DNA from: Bombus terrestris
Taxonomy: Eukaryota; Arthropoda; Insecta; Hymenoptera; Apidae
Length of the DNA: 64,000 bases
Assembly (NCBI RefSeq): GCF_910591885.1
Contig: NC_063281.1
Span: 12,445,200-12,509,199, forward strand
Reading direction: 5' to 3'
Positions 37,139-48,813 of this stretch are shown here, piece by piece (the stretch's first letter is position 1; the number at the start of each line of letters is the position of its first letter). The notes beneath the pieces are model-generated. The model saw nothing but the letters and a program-made list of their open reading frames with translations, had not been told where the DNA came from and did no database searches. The translations under genes were made by a program, and so were the position numbers.

Positions 37139-40100
37139 CTCTCTTAGTATCCGGAGTAAAAGAAAAGTCTCGATTTACTTTCATCCTCTCTATCGACTAC
37201 TGTCGGAGCTGTTGCACGCGCGTTTTAGCGCTTCCCTCTCGAACGTTCCCGATTGTTTTTCCAATCTGCCTTACACCGAGTTTCATGCAGATTCGAAATC
37301 TTTCGTTTCGCTTTGTTTTTTCTTTCCTGCGCTTGTCTCTTCCCACGACTTTCTTTGCCCTTTCTTTCTCTTCTCGTGCTCAGCCTGCCGAAACCAGCAG
37401 CGACTTATTTTCTTAGCGTCTCGGACCGCTCCGTTCGATTGCTCCGCGTTCCGTTGTTGCGAGAATGTCTCGCGTTTCCAACCGACAGGATTTCAAGTTT
37501 GGGAAACTCGCAATTGGACCGCGAACGTTTCATTTCGGGAGCTGGATACGCTTCTGCAACAACGTTGCTGGAATCTTTTTTCTTCTTTTTAAGAAATAGC
37601 TGTCTGGCACGGAGAAAGTACGTTTAAAGAAGGGAAATGGTTGACGTAGAAGAAAAACGTAGAAGAATATTTTGTGGTTATTGTTATCTTGTCATGTTTG
37701 ACTTACGATCGTTTTATATTTCTGACGGTAGATTTTCAATTTCTCTTCTGACCACTTAACCTTTTACGCCGGTGTCGTAACACGAACCATAACTTCATTC
37801 ACGCCAGTACGACGACACAGTTAATTTGCATGACAACCGAAAGCGTGCAACTCCATTGCGAGTGCAATTTGCATCTCTACATGTCGTAATAACCGTTGGT
37901 GTGAAAATTATTATTCAGTTTTGTCTCTGTCGATAAAAGATGGGAAGGAATAGAACGTTACCTTTGAAGAAGTAAAACTTTCAAAGCGAAAGTTTCTCTG
38001 TAAGAATATATAGCAGCTTTGGTATACGTATCAAAAACTTCTTAGAGCGCAGAGGCTTGGAAAGAGTAGCACACGGCATACCATCGAACAAATTTCGAGA
38101 TCGAACTTCCCTCTTCGACTTACTCGGCAACGAAACTACCTGTAAATTCGAAAATATCTCGATTCCTGGAATTCGCTCCGATATCGATACCAGCTAGAAT
38201 CGAGAACATTGTGGTGTTTCGAAATGGAAGCTCTCGAAGGCGGCAAGTGTGTCTGTCCATTACAGCGTGGCTTTAACAAGGGTTGAAAATCCCTTGTTGA
38301 AAGTGGAAGGCGAATAAACAGGGACACGCGACCGAGATGTTATCCTGGGTGTGGCGGTGCAAAGTAACCTAGCGAGACATGGAAGGGACTGCGGCAATAA
38401 AAGGAATAGAAAAGAGCGAAATAGAATAAAAAGCTGGAAATACAAACTTTCGAAAATGTAATCTCACGCTTGCCGTTCTGGAAATTCACCGGTGAAAATC
38501 CTTTTCTTCGCGTGACTGGTTCACCAGCCAGGAACCGGTTGTCGGTGTTTACAAGGAAACGCGGTTAACAGGATCGATTCGATGCAGTTCCTAAAGTTGT
38601 GGCTCGCCAGGAGGTGTGTACACGGATCTATGCGAAACGGTGGAGAGAAATGCTGACAATTGTCGTGAAATACAGGCTTATGGAAATAGAGATTGTAGAA
38701 CTGATTATTTTGTTGCCAGGGTGAGAAGCGACCTAATTTCATACATTTGGTTCACCGAAGATTCCAGGTAACTATACTCTTCGTCGAATTCCTAATCTCA
38801 GATATTTATTGAACGACAATGCAACAGAATTTGAAGTTTGAATTTTCGAAGCATCGAGTTTTCAAGCGTTGAAGATGATTTGATATTATTTCGATCGATA
38901 ATACGATTTTGAAGTCGAGCAGTTTTGTAAATCTCGATATAAGATTTTGCGAGTAGGATAACAGGCTGATTAGAGTCTAATGCTCTGAAAATGAAATATG
39001 ATATTTAATACGGCACGATAATACGTAGCACGGTCGTTTGAAATAGGTAATTTCGATTCTGTTGCTATAGGATATTAAATAAATGAATAGTTATGTGATT
39101 GAAAATTAACCTACGAGTAACTTTATCACATAATCGCGTACATTTCAATTTACACGCGATTAACTTCAAGCACAAAAACAGAGCAGTCAACGTTACCTCC
39201 ATTACAAATAATTAATTCCTATCACTCCCATGTATTCCCCGTTACATACGCGTAAATTATTATAATCGTGCCGTTTACAATTAACTTAATAACAAAATGC
39301 GATAATAATATTCACATGCCGTTAATTTTAGGCTTAACCGATTAAATATCGCGCTATAAATTTATTGAAATTGTTGAGTGTTCAAATGTAAAGTGTTAGA
39401 AATGCACAGGAATCCGAAATTTTAAAAATTGTCTTCAAAAAATTCAGATTCCGCAGATTAAGATTCTTACAAACTCTCCTAGACTCGAAATCGCATAAAC
39501 TCACGAAGATGTTTCAGTTTCTCGTAGAAAAACCCAAGGTTCTAAAAAAAGACAAGAATTCCCATCCAAGATTTTTCAAACTGTATACTTCGAAAAGATC
39601 AGTATTTCTTGAAACTAAGCCAATATCGACCACAAACTGTATCCAACGACGATAAACGTTTCGTCCTCGGCATCGCTGGCGCGTTTATTCGGTTCGTTTG
39701 GTCAAAATTCCATCGATAAAGCTCAATTTATGAAGAATCGGCCAAGTATCCAACGTATATATCCGCGAACACAATGGCAGCCGATCGAAGTGCAAACGAT
39801 TGGTCTCCAACCGTGGGATTATTATATTGTCAACAATCGGACGGAACGATTTCTCGTCGCAAGCCACCTCGTTCCTTCGTCCACGGCTGCGACACCCCCA
39901 TTTCCTGGTAAAATGGAGGGAACCGTTGTGTCTGGAGTAGCCACACGTGTCTGCCAGCGAGGGAAAAGTGTCTGTTAGAACGAACGAACGACTGCCAGAA
40001 ACGTACGTGGCGAAGTGGTTCGTTCGGTTTTTAGTGGCCGTTACCATCGACGACACTTCACGCGTCTGAGAAAGAAAGAGAGGAAGGTTTTTTCCACGTG

Positions 40101-42979
40101 GACGGCTCGAGGAAAATCCTCGATCGATGTAACTGGATAGAAATTGTTTTCTTTTGACTGGCTGGAAATACGCCGTGGATAATGGTCCCTCGGTACGTGG
40201 CGTTTCTTGAGTTTTCTGAAGTTCGCGAAGTCTCTGGGTTTGCGATAGAAGAGGATATTGATGTGTGTTTGTGAAAGAAAGGGAGTAAGTGAATTTCCAC
40301 TGTGTGTATGCATCTCGTGTGTTTTGGCCACCGTCAAAGGAATATAGTTGGAAAAGACTTTGTTTTGAGATAGAGTAAGAGTAATATATGTGTAATGAAG
40401 ATTACAACTTAATATCGTGAGATGTTCTAAATTGCCTACTATAAATCTAATGGTAATACCACAGTCTGATGTAAACCAACATCGTTGATACGTCAGGAAT
40501 TACCTGCCTTGCATCACGCACAAGTTCCATTATGATACATTTACTCGAAAATAGTTAACGTTGCCACTTAATCATCTTTTACTGAACCTTCGAAATCTAA
40601 ATGTAACAATCTACTACTGAGATACGTGGTAGCAATATCAGTAATTCTACTCGAACGTACTGAGTATGGGGAGAACGTACGAGGTAAAGTGATATATTAA
40701 TATACTTAAATTTGGCTAATTTCGGGTCGAACAAGAGTAAATATAGAATAAATGGTTTTCGCAAGATGCTTTATTTAGCAAAATAAATTTGAAAACGTAT
40801 CACGTGCGTCCATTAGGCCAGTTCTTAACTAAATATATTTAAATTTTATTTTACATTCAAGATTTATTTTTGTACGTGCAACTTACTTACTTCATAACTT
40901 TTCAAACTCGATTTCCTCAGAAATTTTCCATTTATTTTTTCATCTACGATCACTCTCTACGCAACTGTACTATCAGCTATGTATCACCTACTACAAACGA
41001 ATACAGCGTACAAATACTTTCTGTAGTCACTGTATACAATTGCACGCCGTATAGCGGTAGATTTTTTTCCATAAAAAAGCTTTTGCCAATTTCCTGCTCT
41101 TCGTCGTATTTCCATCTCCAAAGGAATTCGCTGTACATATTCTACCAGTAAAGCAACAACAATCACGCCTAGAGTTCCAGAAACATATTCAACCTGTCTT
41201 CGTTCAGCCGGTCATCCAGATACGTCGAGAAGACGCCCATTGCCTTTTCGCAAATCCTTGGAACCGCATCGAACGTGCACACGCATATAGTCGCGGCTCG
41301 AAGCGAGCTTTTTTGCGAAGCTTTTCGCTTCGAGGATCTTTCCTTTTCACCGCTCCTCTCAGACCTCACTTTCATCGTTCCGTCGTGTGTAACTATCTCG
41401 AATTCTGCGCTCGATCCCCCGATACGATATAGTCGGTCGACGACTACGACGACTTCAGACAATTTCTGAGATTGCGTGCACCGCGAAAGTTTTCCCGGCG
41501 AGCCGCAAACACGGCCGCTTATCGCGAACAATTCTGATTCGTGTCGCGATACGCGTCTCCCTGTCTCTCAGCAGGGCTGCGTAACCGCGGCAGAGAGTTT
41601 GAGAACAGAGAAAGGAAATGATTACTCTCCGCCGAAATTGCTCTTCAGACCAGTATCTCGCCGACGATTCTTTGGAAAGTAATCGATTTACAACACGGAA
41701 GAATATCGTCGCGATTGGAAAATTTGTACAGGAAAAGGGAATGTCATTAACGTTGCTAACATCTATTTTTTATTTGCAAAACGTTGGTCGTGATTCTCGT
41801 TCGCTTTACGGATATCTACTTTCTGTGATCCATTAATTAATATGTTGATGTTAGTTCAATAAGCAGATTAATCTTTCCATTAGAAGAGTCTACCCATTCT
41901 TGTCTTTCTTTTTTTCAGTAGAAGTTACGATCTACTAGATGTTTAATTATAATTCCTGATTTTAATAACCAGCGATTAACAAATCGAATAAGGTTCAATA
42001 TCAAAACTACCAAAGCAACTTTTTTCAAAATTTTTGGTGTTAATTTTTGATGTTAAGATTATTTACGTGTAGGAGTTCACAAAGACAGTATCGACGTCAA
42101 ATACGGAGGAACCATGAGTCGGATATAATGCTCGATTGAAGAGGATCTATTCCTCCTTGTTGTATAACGCGGAATCGTGTAAGCTCATTGTAACCATGTT
42201 CTCCTATGTCTCATAGACGGTTAAAGTAGGTCAGGCTGCTATTCTAATATTTCACATGCGAACGCTAAATCACGTATCGATTAGAGAGATCCGCTGAAGG
42301 CAGAACACGCTTTTCTATCGTCCCGTTCTAATTAAACGTCGCATGCTGTTATGTTCAACACGCGAAATACAATGTGTTCCATTTGCACGAATAACGATGA
42401 AATTCGTCGATAGTGCGTAATTTTTCTATTACGTACATTTGCTTGTGTAAAAAACGACGCGAAGAAGGAATGCAAGATAAAAGGACTACTGCGAATATTA
42501 AAGTTTATACGAAAGATCGAAATATTCGCGTGCAATGTCAAAATGAAAGCCAAATTGTCGTCATTCGTACGTGATCATTCAAACTAATTAAATTCCTCGG
42601 GGAAATGTCATGGATTTCAATAAAACAACCACATTTCGCAGCACAAAGGAATATACTATTATGATTAATTATGATATCCGTCCATTTTCACGATCGATCA
42701 TTTTCGCGATATTTCGGTGATCGAAGAAATATTATATATTTAAATAAATATTCCAAATAGATATCCTAAAATCATAAAATCAATATTTTATCGATAAATA
42801 ATATTTTGATAAACAAAACATTGTTTTTCACGAAACCTTCATTCTTCGTTTCATTGAAATCCTCTCGGAACTCGTCCGATGGTCTTGCAAGATACTTCAA
42901 GAGCGATCTGGATCCTGATCGCAAAATTATCGCACGATTGCGCCCGCGACACGCATCTGATACGCATTAAACTTGCAAA

Positions 42980-43290
42980 ACCTTGTTAACACGACACTGT
43001 ATTCGTAGGTGCATCAGGATTCGCGCGCATCCGCTCGTGGGACGCGAGTTGCGTCGTCGCCGAGAAATTCGTAATTCAGTCGTGTGATCACCGGGGCTTG
43101 TTTAATTGAAATACGCCAACAAAATTGCCCGTCTCTCGGGCACCCTATGAAGCGGAATTTAATCTCATTGCCGACGCGACTAGTCGCGTATTATCCGCGT
43201 AACGAGCCGCGGAATGAAACAATTTCGTTCCACCAAGGTGGAATCGCCTGGGGCTTACACGCCCTTCCGCTGGATTTCGTTTAGGTTTAG
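42980..43290. promoter_or_regulatory. GC-rich island about 2.1-2.4 kb upstream of the transferase leader exon
   Basis: A CpG-dense stretch with restrained simple-sequence content, including the near-palindrome gacgcgactagtcgcg at about 43174-43189. No exon with borders and an open frame is present. Its position upstream of the secure leader exon makes a proximal enhancer or alternative promoter plausible, without direct support. Confidence 0.25.
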
Positions 43291-45370
43291 ACGAGCCTGC
43301 GAGCATATTATCGTCTTCTATCGCCTCCGATATTCGATATTAATGGGTCGACGGAATAAGTCAGAAGTCTATTTATGATCAAATCAAATCGAATGACTTG
43401 GAACACTGATCGATCGACGATCGTATTAGGATGCAATTGAATGATTCCAAATGGAACTCGGAAACGAATTTCTATTTCTATTTAGGAACAAAGATCTATT
43501 TAGAAACCCCGTTGCTAGCTTATGTAGAAGATAGAAAATAATTACATAATAAAAACTTGAATCGGCGTGATTAGCTATTGAAAGCTTAAACGATGGTAAT
43601 TATTTAATAATACTAAAATAGAGTAAAAAGTAAATATATAGATTAAAATAAATTAAATAATTGAATCAATTAAAGGTTAGAAGTAGAAAAAAAATCTAGC
43701 ACTGAATAATTAATCGATTCGGAGAACAATTTAATTTCTGAGTCCAGTCGGAAAATTAACCTACTCCGTCAGCCACAAGTATTAAGATATCAATTCATTC
43801 CACTCATTGGAAAATTCTATCAAACTTTACCTTGTTTAATATCTTAATTATCTTAACGAAATAATATATTTATGATAAAGTACATAGAAATTAAAAGGGT
43901 GTATACTAAACGTTAGTAAATATTCTGATACCTTTCCGCTAATAATATGTAGAAGAATGTCGTAACACCGTTGTACCTTTCTCGCGCGAGGGAATCGTCT
44001 GAAGAACGTTTTCAAGCTTTGTTGTTGATTAATTAAATTCGTTAAGCTGAATTGGTATACTCTCAAACGCCTGTTGCCATAGTATAATCAAAAGTTTCAC
44101 CGCAAACGAAATTTCCTTGGATGATTTACTTTGGTTAATGAAATCCCGGCCGGGTGATGTATTACTCAATTACTTCGAGTAAGTTAATTTATGGGTGTAT
44201 CTCCTCCCACACGTTGCTTTACTACACCGCAAATATGTCTTTAGTAAATATTTCGTGGCGTTCACGGTTTTGTCGTCGTAAATCTTCTTCGATGCGAGAC
44301 GTTCTATTAAGTCTTTCTAATCTGTCGTCAACCCTATCTCGCCCCTTCGCCAACCTCGAAAATACAAATTGCTGATTTTTGCGTTAATTAAGGTCGAAAG
44401 TTCGTAAGGAAGCAAGTTTCTCCATCAGCCAGATTTTAACTGAATTAATAAAAGTTTCAACGTGAGACGACTGATTAATCGAGTTTGTACTTCTTATCGT
44501 GTTCTACTGCGTAACCCTGTTTCGAGGATACTTTATCAATCCCTTGAAACTTGCTATTTTAACGACGCGTCACTGTTAAATCGCTTATCGAATTTGCAGA
44601 AAGTACGAAGTGAGAAATCATTGAAATTCACTCTAAAATTGGATTTCACCTTGTCGGTAAATTATCTTCCAATTAAATATAAAAACTTAAATAGTTGTTC
44701 AGGTCGATGAGATTTGCTCATTCGCGGCATTTAATTGAAACATCGGGAATAATTTTTTAATTGTCAGTACAATCTCCTTTCCGAACGATATTTTATTCGT
44801 ATTGCATCGCGAGTAAAGAAAAATTTGTTAAACGATCTAATTTTCAAAGAGATACTTATCATTCACTTTCTCCGATTTAATTAAGATTATTCATTGCATT
44901 ATTCTATCTTACACGTAGCGAGAGAACGCGAACAATTGCGTGATCGAACGTCTCGTTAAGGTTTCCCACGTTAAATGAAGACAGGGTAACGAAAGGCCGA
45001 TAATTGTAGAGGGAATCGATTACTAAATAACACAGGAAAACGGGAAGTTGAACCGAACAAAATACCCAGTTCTTTCTCGGAATCGTGTTTTATTCTTTGC
45101 TAGACTATTTTATTTGCCAAACATGTTTCCTATTCCATTACCGGCGCCTTCGCTTCCTCCTTAAGATGTCTGACCTAATACGTTCCTATTTCACTGCACG
45201 CAGAGAAATCGATATTTCACACTAGCCTCACCGAATAATGATTGTGGAATTAATATTTCGTCTGAATAATCCGGATCCATTTATAACAAAGATTCACGTT
45301 TAAACTATATTTCAGATGGAACCTAAATCTTCCGAATATCCCACTAATTAATTGTTATTTTATGTTTCAG

Positions 45371-45845
45371 GTGAAACTATGCGGTGATATCCGAAGGAAT
45401 CCAACCAGAGAACATACATATCAACTCATATCGTCTCTATCGAACGACCACAAACATCGACCAAACTAACAAAGCATATCAAAGCAAGATGGAGGCTCAG
45501 CGATGATTCTGCCTCGTTCAAGGCATATCACATGTCGATGGAGCGTGATCGACGAAACTCTTCATCATATTCTGTTTTAATTAAACTTTCCTATAAACAT
45601 TACACCGAGTTAACGAACAATTAAACCGACCTGTCAGAAGAAACCACCCCTGCTCTTCGTAACCAAGAAAACTTGAGAGAAGACAAGATAGAACAGAGTG
45701 AGAGAATGTTGCTGAGGTAACGCGACCTCTCGAGCCGGCTGAACAGCGATCTTTAATCGAACCGTGCTCGAACAACGAAGGTATAGCAGGCGAAGAAGAG
45801 TTGTGGATACTAAACAAGCCCAGGTCCATAGACTGAGAGTCAAGC
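45371..45845 (+). other. 5' leader (UTR) part of the transferase exon, with five upstream ORFs
   Basis: The exon starts after a tttatgtttcag acceptor at 45370 and continues without interruption into the coding start at 45846. Upstream ATGs occur at 45379 (2 codons), 45489 (5 codons, in a strong aagATGG context), 45503 (25 codons, to 45580), 45532 (30 codons, to 45624) and 45706 (4 codons). None is in frame with the protein without a stop. The in-frame TGA at 45834-45836, four codons before the start, rules out an N-terminal extension. A leader this rich in short ORFs suggests translation by re-initiation or control of scanning. It remains possible that transcription starts inside this exon and that some of these ATGs are not in the mRNA. 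Confidence 0.7.
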
Positions 45846-46092
45846 ATGGGTTTCCCCAGGAGGAGATCACTGTGGTTGAAAGTGGCCATTCTAGCCACGG
45901 CGGTCTGGGTCACCGTGTGCTTCCTCCTGTACACGGAGGACCGTGCCAACGCAGCTGTACAAGGCTTGGCACCGTCTGGCGTCGCGGCGCCTCAAATGGC
46001 TAATGGTTTCGTACCGGCAGCAGCGGCTCTCAGGAAAGAGACGCCGTTCAACGCGCAGCCCAAGGCAAAGATTCAAGCTGGCCCGGAGCAAG
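45846..46092 (+). CDS. pgant5: Polypeptide N-acetylgalactosaminyltransferase, first coding exon (partial)
   Basis: Enzymes of this GT27 family transfer GalNAc from UDP-GalNAc to Ser/Thr, starting mucin-type O-glycosylation in the Golgi. This exon encodes residues 1-82 and the first base of codon 83. It begins MGFPRRRSLWLKV. Residues 1-8 are a short basic cytoplasmic tail, and about 9-28 form one hydrophobic segment (LWLKVAILATAVWVTVCFLL), giving the type II orientation usual for Golgi glycosyltransferases. Residues from about 30 are an Ala/Gln/Pro-rich luminal stem. The start was chosen because A at -3 and G at +4 give a strong context and a stop lies four codons upstream. The exon ends caag before gtaatt, phase 1, and joins the acceptor at 48614 to restore a glycine codon. 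The gene name rests on the next exon and on my recollection of Drosophila Pgant5. Another family member cannot be excluded from the N-terminus alone, as this region is poorly conserved. Confidence 0.85.
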
Positions 46093-46651
46093 GTAATTAA
46101 TCGCTTGTTTATGCAAAGATGGGGTGAAAAAGAGATTTATTTTTTATTTTGAGATAAAAAGAGAAATTCGGTGCGCGTGATCAGGGAAAAATAAAGAGTT
46201 TAATGGAGTGGAACGGAGGTCAGGGTTTGGTTTAGAAGAGGAATGTTTGGCGAGGAATTTCAAACCTTCAGATTCCTGTTGAGTGTTATAACGCCATATA
46301 CGGAAGATTCCGTCTGGCCAGGTTTACGCCACGATCGACTCAATCGCTATTTTTCAGAAATGGAATTTTAACGTTACGAATGTTAGTGCCGCCCACTCAG
46401 AGCAATTTAACACGAGCAATTTAATGGAGTTGGAATAACGTGTGTTCTTAACTTCTCTTCTACGTGTCTCAAACTACGTGTTTCCGCGACACGATTCGCG
46501 CCCTCTCGAACATTCCACAGGGGTGTGTGTTCCATCACCTCGACGCACATCCCCTGGTAGCACTACACCTCGGTCGCCTTCCAAGACTACAATGCGCAAT
46601 GGAAAGGAAGATACAAGGTATTAAGAATACTGAAATAGCGCATTTTTGGCT

Positions 46652-46745
46652 GAATCTCAATCGTACCTCGGAGAATCTCAGTCATATCTCGGAGAATTCC
46701 GATCGTACCTCAGTAGAAATCCAGTCATACCTCGGAAGAGTCCAG
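46652..46745. repeat. 21-bp minisatellite, four full units and a partial
   Basis: Units of the type gaatctcaatcgtacctcgga begin at 46652, 46673, 46694 and about 46716, with a partial fifth from about 46738. Alternate units resemble each other (tcgtacctc in units 1 and 3; gtcatatctc/gtcatacctc in 2 and 4), indicating amplification of a 42-bp dimer. Because 21 is divisible by three, one frame stays open, but there is no sign that it is translated. Confidence 0.9.
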
Positions 46746-47459
46746 TTAAATCGCTATCTCTCTGTCAATCTCTTCACGCGTCGCGAAACCGTTTAAGTAT
46801 CGTCATACTCGTCATAAGATAACGTCATACACATACCACTAGTGCGTAAATATCTATCGGTTCTATCTCCTTTAATTGCGTATCACGATGATGAACAAAA
46901 TTGGCTATAATTCTTGACCGAACGCGCACCCTTTCGCTCGATTCTATAGTTCCTTCGCCAATTCTTCGTTTTCAATGTCTGATATCGTTTATTCCTCTGC
47001 TACTACGAATCTTCTCTTCATCTTCGTAGAGGCTTGGCAATGCATAGCGTCCAGACTGGTACACGCATAATTCCTGTTCCTGTCGTTTCTCAAACCTTCT
47101 CTTCACAGTTTCGCTTCTTCTTTCCCGCCTTTCTTCTTTCATATATTCTTCTGTCTTATATTTAAACATACTTAGTTTCTTCCTAGACACCTCCTGTCTT
47201 CTATCGAATCTTCCATCCACCGTCATCCGTACCAAACTCCATCTGGCTAGTATTACCTCCTTGCGTCGTGAAATTATCGTCGCAAATATAACTCGAGGAT
47301 AAAAAGAGCTGTATCTTTTCTGGGTCCCTTGGCGGCATTCAGTCGGAACAAAGAACGGCCGACGTACAAAAGGTTGCAACCGGAATTTCGAAAGAGAGCC
47401 GAAGGAAAAGATGGGAGGGAGGTTGATGCACGAGGGTAGTTTCACTGCGGCGAAGTTCG

Positions 47460-47650
47460 TAGCGGCCTGCACGCCGCTCTAAAGCAATTTGTCGTGCTCT
47501 TTATTGCCGCATCGCGCACACCGGGGCCTGGCTCGCTCGGCCAGGATGAAATTATTTCCAGGACGAGGGCAAGGCGGCGCGAGGAGAAACTGGGTGAACT
47601 CTCGAGCCCCGTACTGCCGCCATTTTACCGATGCCCTGGCTGCCAATATG
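47460..47650. promoter_or_regulatory. GC-rich intronic island, possible enhancer
   Basis: About 190 bp of high GC inside the first coding intron, bounded by AT-rich sequence. It includes gccgcattttaccg-like and ggcgcgagg-type strings and lacks splice-bounded open frames. Such an island within the first coding intron is a reasonable candidate enhancer. This is inference. Confidence 0.22.
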
Positions 47651-48614
47651 ACGCAGAAAAATAAAAGTCGAGTTTGTGCCGGAAAGCTCTTAGGGAAAGA
47701 GACAGCCACGGACTCGAGATACGTTCTGAAAATTCAATTCACACCGTCTTCCGTTTCTTACCCTCGTTTCTGCATCGACCACCCCCTTTGCTCTCGTTTT
47801 TGTATTTCCTTTCTTTGCCGTGTGTCGTTACTCGCGCGAACTGGAAATTGCGCTTGGGCGATGATTTCGTTTCGGAATCGATGGGTGAACGAGACGCGAA
47901 CGAGCCAAACTAGTACTGGGATAAGTATCAACCGCATTTTTTTTCTTGTTCGAGGAATAAATTTGTTTATATGTTTAAGATTGTTAAGGGTTGTTTCATT
48001 GTATCGTAGTTTTATTGGTTGTGTTTTTGATACATCGATTGTCTGATTATTTTCATTGTCATGGACCGTCTCCTTGAAGATATCAATGAATCGAGTAATT
48101 GTATATCATCGTATTATATTAAATAACAGATATGTTGCGATACGTGTGATTTTCTAGCGTAAAATTTGGATTTCAATGTGCAGGGAAAGTTTAAGTAATT
48201 TCTCTCATTAATTGACTAGCGACACTTTCCCCACATCGGGGTAGAAATTTCATGCCGAGAACGCTGTCTGAAATGGACGAATTAATTTATCTTGTTAATG
48301 AGCTACAGACAAGTTTCGGAATTATTACTACTCGCAGAGTTATTAGTCTCATTTAGAACATGAATCTGCAAGAGCTGGTATTACAATTTCACACGAAAGC
48401 CACGCAGAACAAATCGGTATTAATTTCAAAATTTGTAAGATGAAACTTTCTCTTCTACGCTTATGGGAGCTAAAAGGAAGTACGTCGTAGAAATTTTTAA
48501 AAAATTGTTAAAAGTACAAACTTTTATTTTGAACCTGCAGTTCGTTCTCATCTCGCTAACGGGAAAAAATTATTTGTTGAATTATTATTTTACCGTGTTT
48601 TCTTTGTTTTTCAG

Positions 48615-48813
48615 GCGGCGGTGTGCTCGTTGCTCCCCGGGAACAAGATCCGAGCGCGCCTGGAGAGATGGGAAGACCCGTAATTTTGCCAACGAATTTG
48701 ACTGCCGAAACTAAAAAACTCGTCGACGACGGGTGGCTAAACAACGCGTTCAATCAGTACGTTAGCGACCTGATTTCCGTTCATAGAACACTGCCTGACC
48801 CCCGGGATCCATG
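48615..48813 (+). CDS. pgant5: Polypeptide N-acetylgalactosaminyltransferase, second coding exon (partial)
   Basis: The acceptor ttgtttttcag ends at 48614 and the donor gtgagt begins at 48814. The exon completes Gly83 and encodes residues 84-148, ending with the first two bases (tg) of codon 149, Trp or Cys. The peptide runs from a Gly/Pro-rich stem (PGEMGRPVILPTN) into WLNNAFNQYVSDLISVHRTL followed by PDPRD. The N-x-[FY]-x5-[DE]-x-I-x3-R-[ST]-LPD-x-R pattern is the hallmark just before the catalytic domain in GT27 enzymes, and the Drosophila Pgant5 version is nearly identical in my memory. The UDP-binding fold with its DxH metal motif and the C-terminal ricin B-type lectin domain are absent. 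They must come from exons beyond the long following intron. Full family members are about 550-630 residues, so roughly a quarter is present here. No frameshift or stop is seen. Confidence 0.9.

Larger units (their letters stand above)
35857..45370. other. Non-coding; probable intron upstream of the transferase leader exon
   Basis: No supported exon. The longest frame in the whole window (36933-37592 plus, 219 codons) starts at GTG, contains no ATG at all, and spans pyrimidine-rich DNA, so it is not credible as a eukaryotic gene. A minus-strand frame at 41169-41531 starts at TTG and is unrecognised. A strong acceptor at 41918 has no donor downstream within reach. The intron ends with a standard acceptor, attttatgtttcag, at 45370. 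Confidence 0.6.
46093..48614 (+). other. Intron between the first two transferase coding exons
   Basis: The intron runs from gtaatt at 46093 to ttgtttttcag at 48614, about 2.5 kb. It holds a 21-bp minisatellite and a GC-rich segment described separately. A plus-strand frame of 185 codons from 47489 starts at TTG, and a minus-strand frame of 166 codons (46972-47472) is unrecognised. Both are treated as chance. Confidence 0.85.

Noticed and set aside
36933..37592. Longest open frame in the window, 219 codons, plus strand
   Set aside because: It starts at GTG and contains no ATG, spans pyrimidine-rich low-stop DNA, overlaps another long frame in the neighbouring register and resembles no family I know.
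37766..37830. Plus-strand tacgccggtgtc, reading Tyr-Ala-Gly-Val, considered as the missing second half of the WSC domain
   Set aside because: No acceptor precedes it, the expected Cys-x-Cys is absent and the frame stops within 20 codons.
41169..41531. 120-codon minus-strand frame with a protein-like C-terminus
   Set aside because: It begins at TTG, is not matched by splice sites and belongs to no family I can name. Kept only as a weak possibility.
47489..48046. 185-codon plus-strand frame inside the transferase intron
   Set aside because: Non-ATG start, no domain, and it lies wholly in an intron defined by two well-supported exons.
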